64,000 nt of DNA from Hoeflea_A sp965228785. GTDB taxonomy: Bacteria; Pseudomonadota; Alphaproteobacteria; Rhizobiales; Rhizobiaceae. A program made the translations under genes and the position numbers. The stretch is taken from NCBI GenBank assembly GCA_965228785.1, contig CBDDIF010000001.1, forward strand, positions 3,348,001 through 3,412,000, written 5' to 3'. Below the pieces are notes generated by a model. That model did not search any database and was not told the origin of the DNA. It was given only the letters and a program-made list of their open reading frames with translations. This document shows positions 49,163 to 58,413 of this stretch, piece by piece; within the stretch, counting starts at the first letter, position 1, and every line of letters begins with the position of its first letter.

Positions 49163-50197
49163 ATGGATTACTTTGCCGGTTTGGATGTGTCGCTGCGTTC
49201 CTGCGCGCTTTGCATTGTGAACTCCAAGGGAACGGTGGTTTTCGAGCGTGAATTGCTTTGCGATGTTGATGATATTGCACACTGCCTGATCAACTTCTCG
49301 CATCCAATCGTTCGCGTTGGCTTTGAGGCCGGCACAATGAGCCAGCACCTGTTCTACGGCTTGACTGGCAAGGGCTTTGATGTCGTGTGCATGGAAGCCC
49401 GCCAGGTGAATGCCGCTTTGTCTGCGATGCGCAACAAGACAGACAGGAATGACGCTCGCGGTATCGCGCAGGTCCTGCGCACAGGGTGGTTCAGCCCTGT
49501 TCACATGAAGAGCCGCCAGGCGCATGGTATCCGCGCTTTGCTGAGCACGCGCAAGGCACTGCTCAACAAGACGATCGATCTCGCCAACGAGGTGCGCGGA
49601 CTGCTGAAGATCTTTGGCATCCGCCTGCCCAAAACCGTCAAGCACGGCAGCTTTGATGGTGTGGTCAGGCCGATGATCGAGATGGACGAGGTCCTGGCGC
49701 ATGCCTTGCTTCCCCTGCTTGATGCCCGGCTGGTTCTGTATCAGCACTTTCTGGAGCTGGACCGGCGCGTCAAACGGGCCGCCACACACGATGATGTGTG
49801 CATGCGAATGATGACGGTCCCAGGCGTAGGACCTATTGCTGCTCTGACCTTCAAGGCTGCGGTTGATGATCCGGCACGCTTTAGAAAATCGCGCACTGTC
49901 GCTGCACATTTTGGGCTCACACCGCGACGATATCAATCAGGCGAGCAGGACAACCCTGGGCGCATCTCGAAAGCAGGAGATCGGGATGTGCGCGCCACCC
50001 TCTATGCAGCGGCCAATGCACTGCTCATGCGAACCATGGCGGGTTCGCAGATCAAATCCTGGGGCATGCGGTTGATGCGCACCAAGGGCCGACGGCGTGC
50101 CGTGGTTGCTGTCGCACGCAAGCTCGCTGTGCTGCTTCACCGGATGTGGGCAGACGGCACGACATTCCGTTCAAAGACTGTGGAGGGCAACGCATGA
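49163..50197 (+). mobile_element. IS110-family transposase
   Basis: A 344-residue DEDD-type transposase. The first catalytic acidic residues are in YFAGLDVSLRSCALCIVN and GFEAGTM, then NKTDRNDARGIAQVL. The C-terminal transposase_20 part is VPGVGPIAALTFKAAVDD, with the serine-like region RYQSGEQDNPGRISKAGD. Probably intact. IS110 elements have no clear inverted repeats, so element ends are uncertain; they are likely near 49080 and 50430. It marks a recent mobile event in this region. Confidence 0.92.
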
Positions 50198-50632
50198 TCT
50201 AGACGCCCAACATATCTGAACGGGGTCGTCCTCACCGGACGAGGTTCGTGGATGAAGCCGAAAATGTCTGCTGCGCAACGCGAAGCGCGTCTCTAAGCAA
50301 GGTTCTCCACAACCAATCCGACACATGCGTGCAGCGGTGCCACACGGCATCAATCAGACTGCGAAGAGAAGCGTGACCCGGATGAGCGACAAAGGCCCGA
50401 GAAGGAAGATGAATGAGCTTGACTGAAACGCCCAATTAGAGAAGCAGCCGTTCGCCGCGGTGCAAAAGGTTCAACCAAGAAATATCGAGTGGTGAAGGTC
50501 GGCTGTTTAGACAATTTGACCAAGGTGATACGCCTCAGATGCCCAGACAGCGTTTTGTGCCACTCGGACTGTTTGGGCCTCGAGCCGCCATTTTACATCT
50601 ACAATGACTGGGACCCCACCGGCACAGCTCGA
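50198..50632. other. Intergenic / IS110 downstream region
   Basis: About 435 bases with no supportable gene. The left part (to about 50430) is probably the IS110 right flank. A small GTCC/GGAC hairpin lies near 50227. Confidence 0.4.
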
Positions 50633-51145
50633 CTACCCTTCTCCTGCGTGGAGAAGTTCCTCAATAAAGACACTGAGAAGCTGCGCACGGCCATCGACCT
50701 TCGCCTTTTCATAAATCCGGGAGCATTGCGCGCGCACGGTGCCGGGCGCTGTCCCGCGCATTGTAGCGATTGAATCATTGTCGATGCCCTTGAGAACCAG
50801 AAGTGCGATGTCACGTTCCGATGGGGTTAGTCGCCATTGATCAAAAAAGGAATCTATCAGGGTGGCCATCTCTCCGCGCGCCGCCCGGATGCCGAATTCC
50901 ATTGCAGACATTCGATTAAGCAGATCGCGCAGTTCGTGCATCAGGTAGATGACGCCGGTGGTCAATGCGATCGCAGCCAACGCTTCTAGCATCAAGTGTA
51001 TGTCATCCAGGTGATCGCCCTGATTCAGGTCGTAAAGCACGTCACCGACAAAAAACATCGCACTCAGCGCCTGTAGAAGAATGATAGCGGCGAGCATCAT
51101 GGCCCGCCGCTCACTCCTAATCGCGTGGAACTGCCGTGCAATCAT
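50633..51145 (-). CDS. Membrane-anchored LuxR-type regulator
   Basis: A 170-residue protein with two N-terminal membrane helices (MMLAAIILLQALSAMFFVGD and LEALAAIALTTGVIYLMHEL) and a C-terminal LuxR HTH (LTPSERDIALLVLKGIDNDS, then GTVRAQCSRIYEKAKVDGRA). A regulator tied to the membrane could pass a redox or envelope signal to DNA. Its start overlaps the b561 stop by four bases (ATGA), so it is the last gene of a PepSY-b561-LuxR operon. Confidence 0.85.
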   Translation of the reverse strand: MIARQFHAIRSERRAMMLAAIILLQALSAMFFVGDVLYDLNQGDHLDDIHLMLEALAAIALTTGVIYLMHELRDLLNRMSAMEFGIRAARGEMATLIDSFFDQWRLTPSERDIALLVLKGIDNDSIATMRGTAPGTVRAQCSRIYEKAKVDGRAQLLSVFIEELLHAGEG

Positions 51146-51717
51146 TCAACCTGCCTGTCGCCGGGTATGCGCTTTCGTCCGTCGATCATGGAACGAACCA
51201 AGGGTACGCCGGTCCGCCAAGTTTCGAAAATCACGCCACCGATATGTAGCACGATTGAGACAAGAAGCCAGTTGAAGGCGATCTCGTGTGCCTCTTCCAC
51301 CCATTCGATGCCAAAGAACCGGATCGTGCCCATCATGTAGCCTGTTGCGCCGAGGAACAGTATGGTCAACCAAATATTATAGACCATCAAGGCGCCCAGC
51401 GGATTGTGGGATAGATGAACGGTTCTCTCGCCCTTGAACAAGGCGGTCAGGTGCCTGAGCGCTGCAACAGGGTTGGGCGGGAAAACGGACATCCGCGCAT
51501 ACTGAGTACCAATCATGCCCCAGATCAACCGGACGCCGATCAGGCCGACCGCTGTGTAGCCAATCCATTCATGGAGGCTGCTTTCTTCGTCCACGAATGC
51601 GCCATTGAGCATGATGGTCAGCGCGAGACTCCAGTGGATCAATCTGACGAGCGGATCCCAGACTTTAATGTTGCGGGCGCCGGAGCGCCCGCCATCTATT
51701 ATTTCGCTCACTGACAT
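51142..51717 (-). CDS. Cytochrome b561 family protein
   Basis: A 191-residue four-helix di-heme b protein. Histidines that would bind heme are in VRLIHWSLALTIML, SSLHEWIGYTAVG, and WLLVSIVLHIGGVIFETW. The family moves electrons across the inner membrane, often between quinol and a periplasmic acceptor. It lies seven bases after the PepSY-like gene and overlaps the LuxR gene by four, forming one operon. Confidence 0.9.
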   Translation of the reverse strand: MSVSEIIDGGRSGARNIKVWDPLVRLIHWSLALTIMLNGAFVDEESSLHEWIGYTAVGLIGVRLIWGMIGTQYARMSVFPPNPVAALRHLTALFKGERTVHLSHNPLGALMVYNIWLTILFLGATGYMMGTIRFFGIEWVEEAHEIAFNWLLVSIVLHIGGVIFETWRTGVPLVRSMIDGRKRIPGDRQVE

Positions 51718-51724
51718 GACGTTG

Positions 51725-51976
51725 TCACTTCATTTCAAGCTTGGTGATTTTGCCGGTCGCGGTGCTGACGTAGACCTCACCCATTTGGCTGCCTTTGATA
51801 AAATAAACCTCGATCTTGCCGTCTTCTATCTCGGACTTGCGGACCTGATAGCCCATTTCGGTAAGATATGCCTGCACCTCCGGCATGGTGGTTCCCAGAT
51901 ACATTTCCGTCGTCAGTTCTGCTGCGAATGTCGGCGTTGCTACCATCAACGCAGCTGCAAGTATCAGTTTACGCAT
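51725..51976 (-). CDS. Small periplasmic PepSY-domain protein
   Basis: An 83-residue protein with signal peptide (RKLILAAALMVATPTFAA) followed by one PepSY-like domain (VQAYLTEMGYQVRKSEIEDG, then YVSTATGKITKLEMK). PepSY domains are about 60 residues and often modulate redox or peptidase partners. ATG 51976 is chosen because GGAG lies about eight bases upstream. First gene of the operon with cytochrome b561, to which it may bind in the periplasm. Confidence 0.8.
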   Translation of the reverse strand: MRKLILAAALMVATPTFAAELTTEMYLGTTMPEVQAYLTEMGYQVRKSEIEDGKIEVYFIKGSQMGEVYVSTATGKITKLEMK

Positions 51977-52448
51977 CTTCATTTCTCCATACGGTTCAAA
52001 TGCTGACGGTTCTCCGTCTGCCATGTTGAAGATGGTGATTGACTGATAATGTCTGCATTGCATGAGAGCTTATATCTGACGAAATAAGCTCGTGCTTATA
52101 AGAATTCAGCTCAAGCCAATCCGCTGGTGCAGATCCAGTATTGCCTGCTTGCTAAGGACCAATCCCGCACATTTAGGCGTATCTCATCATGGAATCTGCG
52201 ACATGGCTTCAGGGTCGCAGAAAGGTTTACGGCGGACCTTCGCGGCAGCTCGCACTGTTGAGATGAAGGATTTGTAAGCTTGAATGGCGGCCGTGCGGAA
52301 CCTTCTTGCCGTTCGCTTTATTCGAACCAATAACAACTCCAGTTCAGTGTACCAACCACGTACATGCAGGAGGACTTGGAGGCGCGGCAATAAAAGAGAA
52401 TAGATAATGTATGTTCCCTTCACCTGGAATGTTGGTTAGGAGAACCAA
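51977..52448. other. Intergenic region
   Basis: About 470 bases without supportable gene. It holds the promoter of the PepSY-b561-LuxR operon on its left side and of the NYN gene on the right; no clear elements seen. Confidence 0.4.
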
Positions 52449-53162
52449 ATGCTCGCAAAAAATCGCACGCTTTATGCCGTCCTGATCGACGCAGACAACA
52501 TTCCAGCTAAGTATGCTGAGCCAATCCTCAAAGAAATAGCAAAGTTTGGAGAACTGGCGTTGCGACGTGTTTATGGCGACTGGTCCAGTGGGAAACTTCG
52601 AGCATGGACTGAAACCGTTCGAGAGCACGGGCTAGTTGCGCATCAAGAAACTGCAAATACCAAGGGTAAGAATGCCAGTGATATCGGTTTGGTGATTGAT
52701 GCCATGGATATTCTGCATGCAGGCCGTTTCGACGGTTTTGTTCTGGTTAGTTCAGACAGTGATTTTACAGCACTCGCCAATCGCATACGTGAACAAGGTT
52801 TGGATGTTATCGGTATTGGTGAACGCAAGACTCCTGAAAGCCTCCGTACTGTTTGTAACCGCTTTGTTTTCATCGAGAACATTATAGACGAAACCGCCCC
52901 CGCAACAGCCGGGACTCAAACCAAAAGCAACAAGCTTCCTGCAAGAAATGCGGCTCCCTTGATCATTGAGGCGATGGATAAAATCGAACAAGAGGATGAA
53001 TGGTATTCGCTTTCGGCTTTAGGCAAGCTGATAATGGCTGCAAACTCAGATTTTGACACTCGCACCTACGGGTACAAAAATCTTAGCGCTCTTGTCCGCA
53101 GTCTCAATCAGTTTGAAATCCGTAAGGACGGGCAAACTCTTTATGTTCGGCAAGTGAGCTAG
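52449..53162 (+). CDS. NYN-domain (LabA/DUF88) RNase-like protein with OST-HTH domain
   Basis: A 237-residue protein. The NYN (PIN-like) domain has aspartates in AVLIDADNIPAKYAEPI, KNASDIGLVIDAMDIL and FVLVSSDSDFTALA, the metal-binding set of NYN nucleases. The C-terminal part (WYSLSALGKLIMAANSDFDT, then KNLSALVRSL) is an OST-HTH/LOTUS module for RNA binding. Probable role in RNA processing. AGGAG precedes the ATG. Confidence 0.9.
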   Translation: MLAKNRTLYAVLIDADNIPAKYAEPILKEIAKFGELALRRVYGDWSSGKLRAWTETVREHGLVAHQETANTKGKNASDIGLVIDAMDILHAGRFDGFVLVSSDSDFTALANRIREQGLDVIGIGERKTPESLRTVCNRFVFIENIIDETAPATAGTQTKSNKLPARNAAPLIIEAMDKIEQEDEWYSLSALGKLIMAANSDFDTRTYGYKNLSALVRSLNQFEIRKDGQTLYVRQVS

Positions 53163-53459
53163 CCGAACTGAATTTTTTGTTGTTTGTGCTCTTTGCAGAA
53201 CCGCACAATTCTGGATGTCAATTTTGTAGTCTAAAGAACAGCTGTGTGGAGATTGCAGTGATGCGCGAGAGCTTATCGATTTCCAACATGTGAACGCTTT
53301 CGAGCGACTGAAACAAAAAGGCAGAAATCCCACCTTTTAGGCGGCACATTTCGATTGATGCCATTTGCTCAATGGTTCGCTTTCCAGACAGAGGCAGGCC
53401 GTCCGCCCACGTCTGATTCAGTTCTGCAACCGGATCCCGCAGTTTGATGAGTACACGTG

Positions 53460-54299
53460 CTAGACAGCAATCGGACTTTGTTTAGCGAGCTTGTCAAATT
53501 CGAGCAGTGTCCACATCAGTTCTTTCATCCGGCTGAGATGAACCATGTTTGGTCCGTCACTTGGCGCGTTATCGGGATCCTGATGTGTTTCAACAAAGAG
53601 CGCGGCAACACCGATCGCCGCGGCGGCGCGGGCGAGAACTGGGACCATATCCCGTTGGCCCCCCGACATTTTGCCTTTGCCGCCCGGTTGTTGCACTGAA
53701 TGGGTTGCGTCAAACACGACCGGATATCCCGTTTTTGAAAGGACCGGCAACGAACGCATGTCCGATACAAGCGTGTTGTAACCGAAGCTGGTGCCGCGTT
53801 CGCACAGCAAGATGCGTTCCGTACCGGATTGCTCCAGCTTGTTGACGACATTTTCCATATCCCAGGGCGCCAGGAATTGACCCTTTTTGACGTTCACGGC
53901 GCGACCGGTCTTCGCAGCGGCAGCGAGCAGATCCGTCTGGCGGCACAAGAATGCCGGGATTTGTAACACGTCAGCTACTTCGCTGACCGCAGTGCATTGC
54001 TGTGGTGTGTGGACATCGGTCAGCACAGGGCAGCCGAAGGTTTCCTTCAATTCTGCGAGGATTGGAAGCCCTGCCTTCAGCCCAATGCCGCGATCGCTTG
54101 CGATGCTTGTCCGGTTGGCTTTATCAAAGGACGTCTTGTAGATCATGTTCATGTTGAACCCGGCGGCCAACTCGACAAGGGCCTGGCACATTTCCATGGC
54201 ATGGTCGCGGCTTTCGAGCGCGCAAGGGCCTGCAATCAAAGTCAGCGGCAGATCGTTGCCGATATTGAAACTGGCCACTTTCACATGTCTTGACGTCAT
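53460..54299 (-). CDS. kdsA: 3-deoxy-8-phosphooctulonate synthase
   Basis: A 279-residue enzyme that joins arabinose-5-phosphate and phosphoenolpyruvate to KDO-8-phosphate for LPS. Signature stretches: IAGPCALESRDHAM, MIYKTSFDKANRTS, VLTDVHTPQQC, and FDATHSVQQPGG. The cysteine in AGPCALES marks the metal-dependent class. ATG 54299. Its substrate could come from the SIS-domain isomerase at 45013. Confidence 0.95.
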   Translation of the reverse strand: MTSRHVKVASFNIGNDLPLTLIAGPCALESRDHAMEMCQALVELAAGFNMNMIYKTSFDKANRTSIASDRGIGLKAGLPILAELKETFGCPVLTDVHTPQQCTAVSEVADVLQIPAFLCRQTDLLAAAAKTGRAVNVKKGQFLAPWDMENVVNKLEQSGTERILLCERGTSFGYNTLVSDMRSLPVLSKTGYPVVFDATHSVQQPGGKGKMSGGQRDMVPVLARAAAAIGVAALFVETHQDPDNAPSDGPNMVHLSRMKELMWTLLEFDKLAKQSPIAV

Positions 54300-54374
54300 A
54301 GTGAGTCTCTAACGCTAATCGGATGGTTGTTTGTCTTCAGAATGCCTGGCAACTTTTTGAAGATGCTGAGGCTG

Positions 54375-55157
54375 TTATCGAATGTCGATATCTTCAACCC
54401 TCGACACGCTCCAACCGAATGTATGTGTTGCCGCGCGGAGGGTGCGGATGGGGCGCAGCTCGTATAATTCGTCCCTGGGGCTCTGGAAAAAATTCAGCTC
54501 GGCGGTGGCGGCGTGAAATGGGCCGTGTACGACATCGTCCGCCGTGTGGCGGACCAGTTTCAGGTCCGCGGGTGATGGCGCTCCGATCAGATTTGCAAAT
54601 CCGACAAGCCCGTATGTCGGTGCGGAAAAAAAACCCAGCTGATCGCCCTTGGCGCCAGTAAGTTTTAGTTCGACCTCAGCAAGGCGGCGGTCCTTGACCG
54701 ATAGAGACCCACCGAGCATTGTTCCGCTCTTCAATGGCGCAGAGGCTATATGGTCAATGCCGAAACTGCGGGTCATCCAAACCGATCCCAGTTTCTTGGG
54801 TAGTCCCTGGAGCCAACCGCGCATCATTGAAAGATCCTGATCCACGTAAATGAAGGGACAAAAATTGGCGAGTGCTTCGTCAGCCCGCTCAGTCTGGATA
54901 TGGACGAAGAATTCCTTGTATTGCGCATATACGGGATCACGGAGTTCCGACCCGTCGGTTGTTACCTGCCACTCGACAAAGTTCGCGGTGGCAAGTCCCG
55001 TGGCGCCGCCAATTCCGGCAGGCAGAAACTTTTGAGCCGTGTTTGAGTCCAGCTCATATTCAATGGTGAATATCCAGGCCGCATAATGCCACGGCGGCGA
55101 GGGCACAAGGGAAGAGCGGCCTGACGGCGTGTATGGAGCGGTAAAACCGTGCTGCAT
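54375..55157 (-). CDS. Acetoacetate-decarboxylase-family protein
   Basis: A 260-residue protein of the ADC superfamily. The stretch VYAQYKEFFVHIQTERADEA and FIYVDQDLSMMRGWLQGLPK corresponds to the ADC core, where a lysine in the GxPKK region forms the Schiff base with beta-keto acids. Some relatives are decarboxylases, others aldolase/dehydratases (MppR-like). ATG 55157 has CCGGAG nine bases upstream; the TTG upstream at 55181 is unlikely. Divergent from the EamA gene across an AT-rich gap. Likely part of the catabolic locus, or a lone enzyme. Confidence 0.8.
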   Translation of the reverse strand: MQHGFTAPYTPSGRSSLVPSPPWHYAAWIFTIEYELDSNTAQKFLPAGIGGATGLATANFVEWQVTTDGSELRDPVYAQYKEFFVHIQTERADEALANFCPFIYVDQDLSMMRGWLQGLPKKLGSVWMTRSFGIDHIASAPLKSGTMLGGSLSVKDRRLAEVELKLTGAKGDQLGFFSAPTYGLVGFANLIGAPSPADLKLVRHTADDVVHGPFHAATAELNFFQSPRDELYELRPIRTLRAATHTFGWSVSRVEDIDIR

Positions 55158-55572
55158 CTTGTGAACTCCGGTGGGAACCAAAGGGACAGGGAGGGCGGCA
55201 TTCGCCCCTCATGGGTAGTCAACTGAAATGGATGCGGCGCAAAGTGTTACGCATGGATCTTGCGTTGTGTAACACCGATTGGCTCACGAATCGTGCGAAT
55301 GTTGCAAAATAAAACCGTGTAAAAATTTGCCAAATTATTTTATATATTTTTCATTCGATGTAATATTATTGCATATATTTTGTATTCCTGGCAATTATGA
55401 TTTTTTTTATGTAGAATTTCTTACGAGTTGAGATGAGATAGTATTTTATTTAAGCTTCCGTTTACGATATATACTTAAAAATTTGAAATATTATTTCAGT
55501 AATTCATTGTAGGCTTGCTTGCCGGACGGCGTCACGGTCCGGTTTCAGTGGGAACCCGGCTCACAAATCATC
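55158..55572. other. AT-rich divergent intergenic region
   Basis: Between two divergent genes. The part 55315-55505 is extremely AT-rich with T-runs. No gene is supported. It may hold promoters for both sides and bind a histone-like protein. Confidence 0.5.
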
Positions 55573-56529
55573 ATGATTGCATGCAACAAAACACTCAGCC
55601 GTTGCAAAGGACGATTTGCCGGTATCGCGTTGATGTGCGGCGCACTGTTTTGTTTTGCCTGTCTCGACGCCAGTGCAAAGTGGCTCAACCAGTATATGGA
55701 GCCGATGCAGACCGTTTTTTTGCGCTACGCGGTGAGCCTGGTCCTCGTGTCCCTGCTTCTCAATCCCTTTTCTCTAAAGAACCACATCCGGACATCCCAG
55801 CCCCTTGTGCAAATTGTACGGTCCACGATGCTGTTGTTTGCAACAGCACTCAATATCGTTGCGCTTCAGTACCTTCAGCTTTCCCAAACGATGTCGATCA
55901 TGTTCACGACACCCTTCTTTGTTGCTCTTCTTGCAGGGCCACTACTGGGGGAGTGGGTCGGAGGGCGCCGCTTGTTCGCGATTTGTGTAGGATTTGTTGG
56001 CGTCCTCATCGTAACGCGTCCCGGCTCAGGGGCTTTGCATCCATATGCCATGCTTTCGGTGCTGGGCGCACTCTTTTATGCATTTTACAATCTGGCCACA
56101 CGGTTTCTCGCGGCCCACGACGCATCCGAAACAACTGTTCTTTATTCTGGTGTAGTCGGAACCTTTCTCGTCGCACCGCTCATGCCAATTATCTGGACGA
56201 TGCCGGCAAAGCCGGCGGTCTGGCTGGTCATCGCCTTGATCGGCGCATTCGGCGCGAGCGGCCACTGGCTTCTAATCCTGGCGCACCGCCATGCGCCGGC
56301 CGCGGTCTTGGCGCCCTTCATTTTTACGCAGATTGTCTGGATGATCGGGCTCGAGAAATTTGTGTTTGGCGAGACACCCGATATCTACACGCTATCAGGC
56401 TGCCTGGTTGTCATCATTGCCGGGCTGTATCTGTTATTCTCAGAACGCGGGCAGATGGCAGGATCTCGAATCGCAGCCGATGGATCCATTGCGTCTGTTC
56501 GAGATAGGGACCGCCGGTCGAAGGGGTGA
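55573..56529 (+). CDS. EamA/DMT-family transporter
   Basis: A 318-residue, ten-helix drug/metabolite transporter with two EamA halves (GIALMCGALFCFACLDASAK in the first; GALFYAFYNLATRFLAAH in the second). Such proteins export or import small metabolites. ATG 55573 is chosen because the first helix follows; no ribosome site is obvious, and a TTG at 55519 is in frame. It precedes the IclR-controlled genes and may carry their substrate or product. Confidence 0.85.
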   Translation: MIACNKTLSRCKGRFAGIALMCGALFCFACLDASAKWLNQYMEPMQTVFLRYAVSLVLVSLLLNPFSLKNHIRTSQPLVQIVRSTMLLFATALNIVALQYLQLSQTMSIMFTTPFFVALLAGPLLGEWVGGRRLFAICVGFVGVLIVTRPGSGALHPYAMLSVLGALFYAFYNLATRFLAAHDASETTVLYSGVVGTFLVAPLMPIIWTMPAKPAVWLVIALIGAFGASGHWLLILAHRHAPAAVLAPFIFTQIVWMIGLEKFVFGETPDIYTLSGCLVVIIAGLYLLFSERGQMAGSRIAADGSIASVRDRDRRSKG

Positions 56530-56580
56530 GCAGGGTCAGCTACTTGCCAATTATTATTACCCAGCGCGGTTGTACGAACG

Positions 56581-56639
56581 GTTCCGCCGGAACTCTCTTG
56601 GCGAAAATCTGAAAATAGATTATATCCCGTAATACGGAA
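56581..56639. promoter_or_regulatory. Palindromes before the FAD oxidoreductase gene (possible IclR sites)
   Basis: GTTCC-GCC-GGAAC at 56581-56593 and TCCCG-TAATA-CGGAA at 56625-56639. The second matches the pattern seen before the iclR and dapA-family genes. It lies about 50 bases before the TTG start at 56686. Confidence 0.5.
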
Positions 56640-56685
56640 CATAATCCCAAAAATTTTACCCATATCGTTTTTCAGGAGACCGAAA

Positions 56686-58065
56686 TTGAAAACAATTGTG
56701 GAGCCATCAAGGAATATTCCACTTGTCGAACAATACGATGTGCTGGTTGCCGGCGGAGGAACCGCCGGTATTATCGCGGCCGTCGCCGCGGCAAGAAACG
56801 GTAGGAAAGTTCTCGTTTTGGAGCGGTCCGGCTTTCTTGGAGGGCATATCGCCAGTCAACTGTTGGAACACAGTGCGGGCTGGTTTGATGCCTCGGGACG
56901 GCAGATAGTGGACGGATTGCCCGAAGAGCTGGTGAAACGTCTGATCGACGCCGGAGCGTCTCCCGGTCACGTGCGGGACGATACCGGCTATACCCCATAC
57001 CGTGTTCCCGTGAACCACGAGGCCTTCAAGTCGATTGTCACCAAATGGGTTTCGGATGCGGGTGTGGACTTTTTGCTGTTCGCCCCCGTTTGCCGCGCAC
57101 TCGTCGCTGACGGCAAGATCGAAGGCGTTGTCGTTGAGAGCAAATCCGGACGCTTGGCATATTCAGCAAGTGCCGTGGTCGATTGTACCGGCGATGCGGA
57201 TGTTGCGGCGCTGTCGGATTGCCAAATGCTCAGCGAGCAAGGCGATGAAACCCAGCCGGTCAGCCTTTTGTTCAAGATTGGGGGCCTCAATTACACTGCG
57301 CTCTTGAATTACGTGGAAGCCAATCCCGGAGATTTCAAACTCGGGCTGGAGCCGAAAGATCTGCGCGAAGAGCCCTTTGTGAATTTGTGGGGGTTCGGTC
57401 AGTTGCTCGAAACAGCCCACGTCGAAGGCGTTCTGTCGTTCAAGCGAAATGAGTTGCATCTGGCTGGAGCGGTTCAGGAATGTGAAGCGGTCGTCAACCT
57501 GACGCGCTGTGTGGCCGATGCCACGCAGCCTCGCTCCCTTGCGAGGGCGGAGCATATATTGAGAAATCAGATTTTGGAAAGTCTCGAATTTTTCCGCCGC
57601 TACGTCCCGGGATGCGAACAGGCGCACCTTTCAGCGACAGCCTCGTGTGTCGGCGTTCGTGAAAGCAGGAGGATCAATGGCGTTTATATGCTCACAGATG
57701 AGGATGTCCGGTCCGGACAGCACTTCACCGATACGGTGGTTTTGGGTGGATTTCCCATTGACAGTCACGATTCCAAGGGGCCGAGCATGGACGGCACCGA
57801 ACATCTCAAACGCGGCTACGGTATTCCCTACCGCGCTTTGATCCCGAGCGATGTGGATGGATTGCTGGTTGCCGGTCGGTGCATTTCCGCTGAGCGCAAG
57901 GCGCTCGCAAGCGCCCGCATTACAGGAACATGTATGGCAATGGGCCAGGCCGCCGGAACGGCGGCAGCCCTTGCAGTAACATCAGGCAGCGGTACCCATC
58001 AAATCGATGTTGCGGAACTTCAAAAAATACTTGTCAAACAGGGGGCTGTCTTGCAGCTTTCATAA
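56686..58065 (+). CDS. FAD-dependent oxidoreductase (FAD_oxidored family)
   Basis: A 459-residue flavoprotein. The FAD-binding loop is YDVLVAGGGTAGIIAAVAAAR, followed by VLVLERSGFLGG; further features include VVDCTGDADVAALS and, at the C-terminus, GLLVAGRCISAERKA and GTCMAMGQAAGTAAA, typical of the large FAD_oxidored group. Oxidises a small organic compound; substrate unknown. TTG 56686 is chosen because AGGAG lies seven bases before it. Next to iclR, with possible IclR sites upstream. Confidence 0.88.
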   Translation: MKTIVEPSRNIPLVEQYDVLVAGGGTAGIIAAVAAARNGRKVLVLERSGFLGGHIASQLLEHSAGWFDASGRQIVDGLPEELVKRLIDAGASPGHVRDDTGYTPYRVPVNHEAFKSIVTKWVSDAGVDFLLFAPVCRALVADGKIEGVVVESKSGRLAYSASAVVDCTGDADVAALSDCQMLSEQGDETQPVSLLFKIGGLNYTALLNYVEANPGDFKLGLEPKDLREEPFVNLWGFGQLLETAHVEGVLSFKRNELHLAGAVQECEAVVNLTRCVADATQPRSLARAEHILRNQILESLEFFRRYVPGCEQAHLSATASCVGVRESRRINGVYMLTDEDVRSGQHFTDTVVLGGFPIDSHDSKGPSMDGTEHLKRGYGIPYRALIPSDVDGLLVAGRCISAERKALASARITGTCMAMGQAAGTAAALAVTSGSGTHQIDVAELQKILVKQGAVLQLS

Positions 58066-58263
58066 AGAGATACGAAATCGGTCAATCGCAGCCGGTGAGA
58101 TTTGCGCGTAGAAGAAAACGCTAGGAAGATGAACTTCCTTGGGATTGTCTAAATCGATCCGGTTTCTTCAAGCAAATCCTTTGGCGGTGAATATCCGGGC
58201 GGAGATTCTTTGGTGCGTACAGGAATGTTTGTTGTGGTGCCAGGCGTTCGACATTTACTTATG

Positions 58264-58326
58264 TCCCGTTCGGAAAGCGCGGCAACGATGAGCGAAATTC
58301 ATCCTGAACAACGGGATATTGTTCCG
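58264..58326. promoter_or_regulatory. Palindromes before iclR (possible autoregulatory sites)
   Basis: TCCCG-TT-CGGAA (58264-58275) and CGGGA-TATTG-TTCCG (58312-58326), about 90-150 bases before the IclR start. They share the half-site TCCC/CGGAA with the other boxes, in different spacing and orientation. Confidence 0.4.
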
Positions 58327-58413
58327 CATTATCAGATCGGTTAGTTTGAGGCGGACTTGGTCGAAGTGATTTGTCTTGACCACGGTGCCCATCCGGCAAA
58401 GCGCGGAGAAGAA

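Noticed and set aside
49115..49936. 273-codon minus-strand frame opposite the IS110 transposase
   Set aside because: Antisense shadow; plus-strand protein has clear transposase motifs.
55515..56507. 330-codon open frame on the plus strand overlapping the EamA gene
   Set aside because: It is a shifted-frame shadow; the EamA frame gives a clear ten-helix transporter and this one is rich in Arg and Cys.
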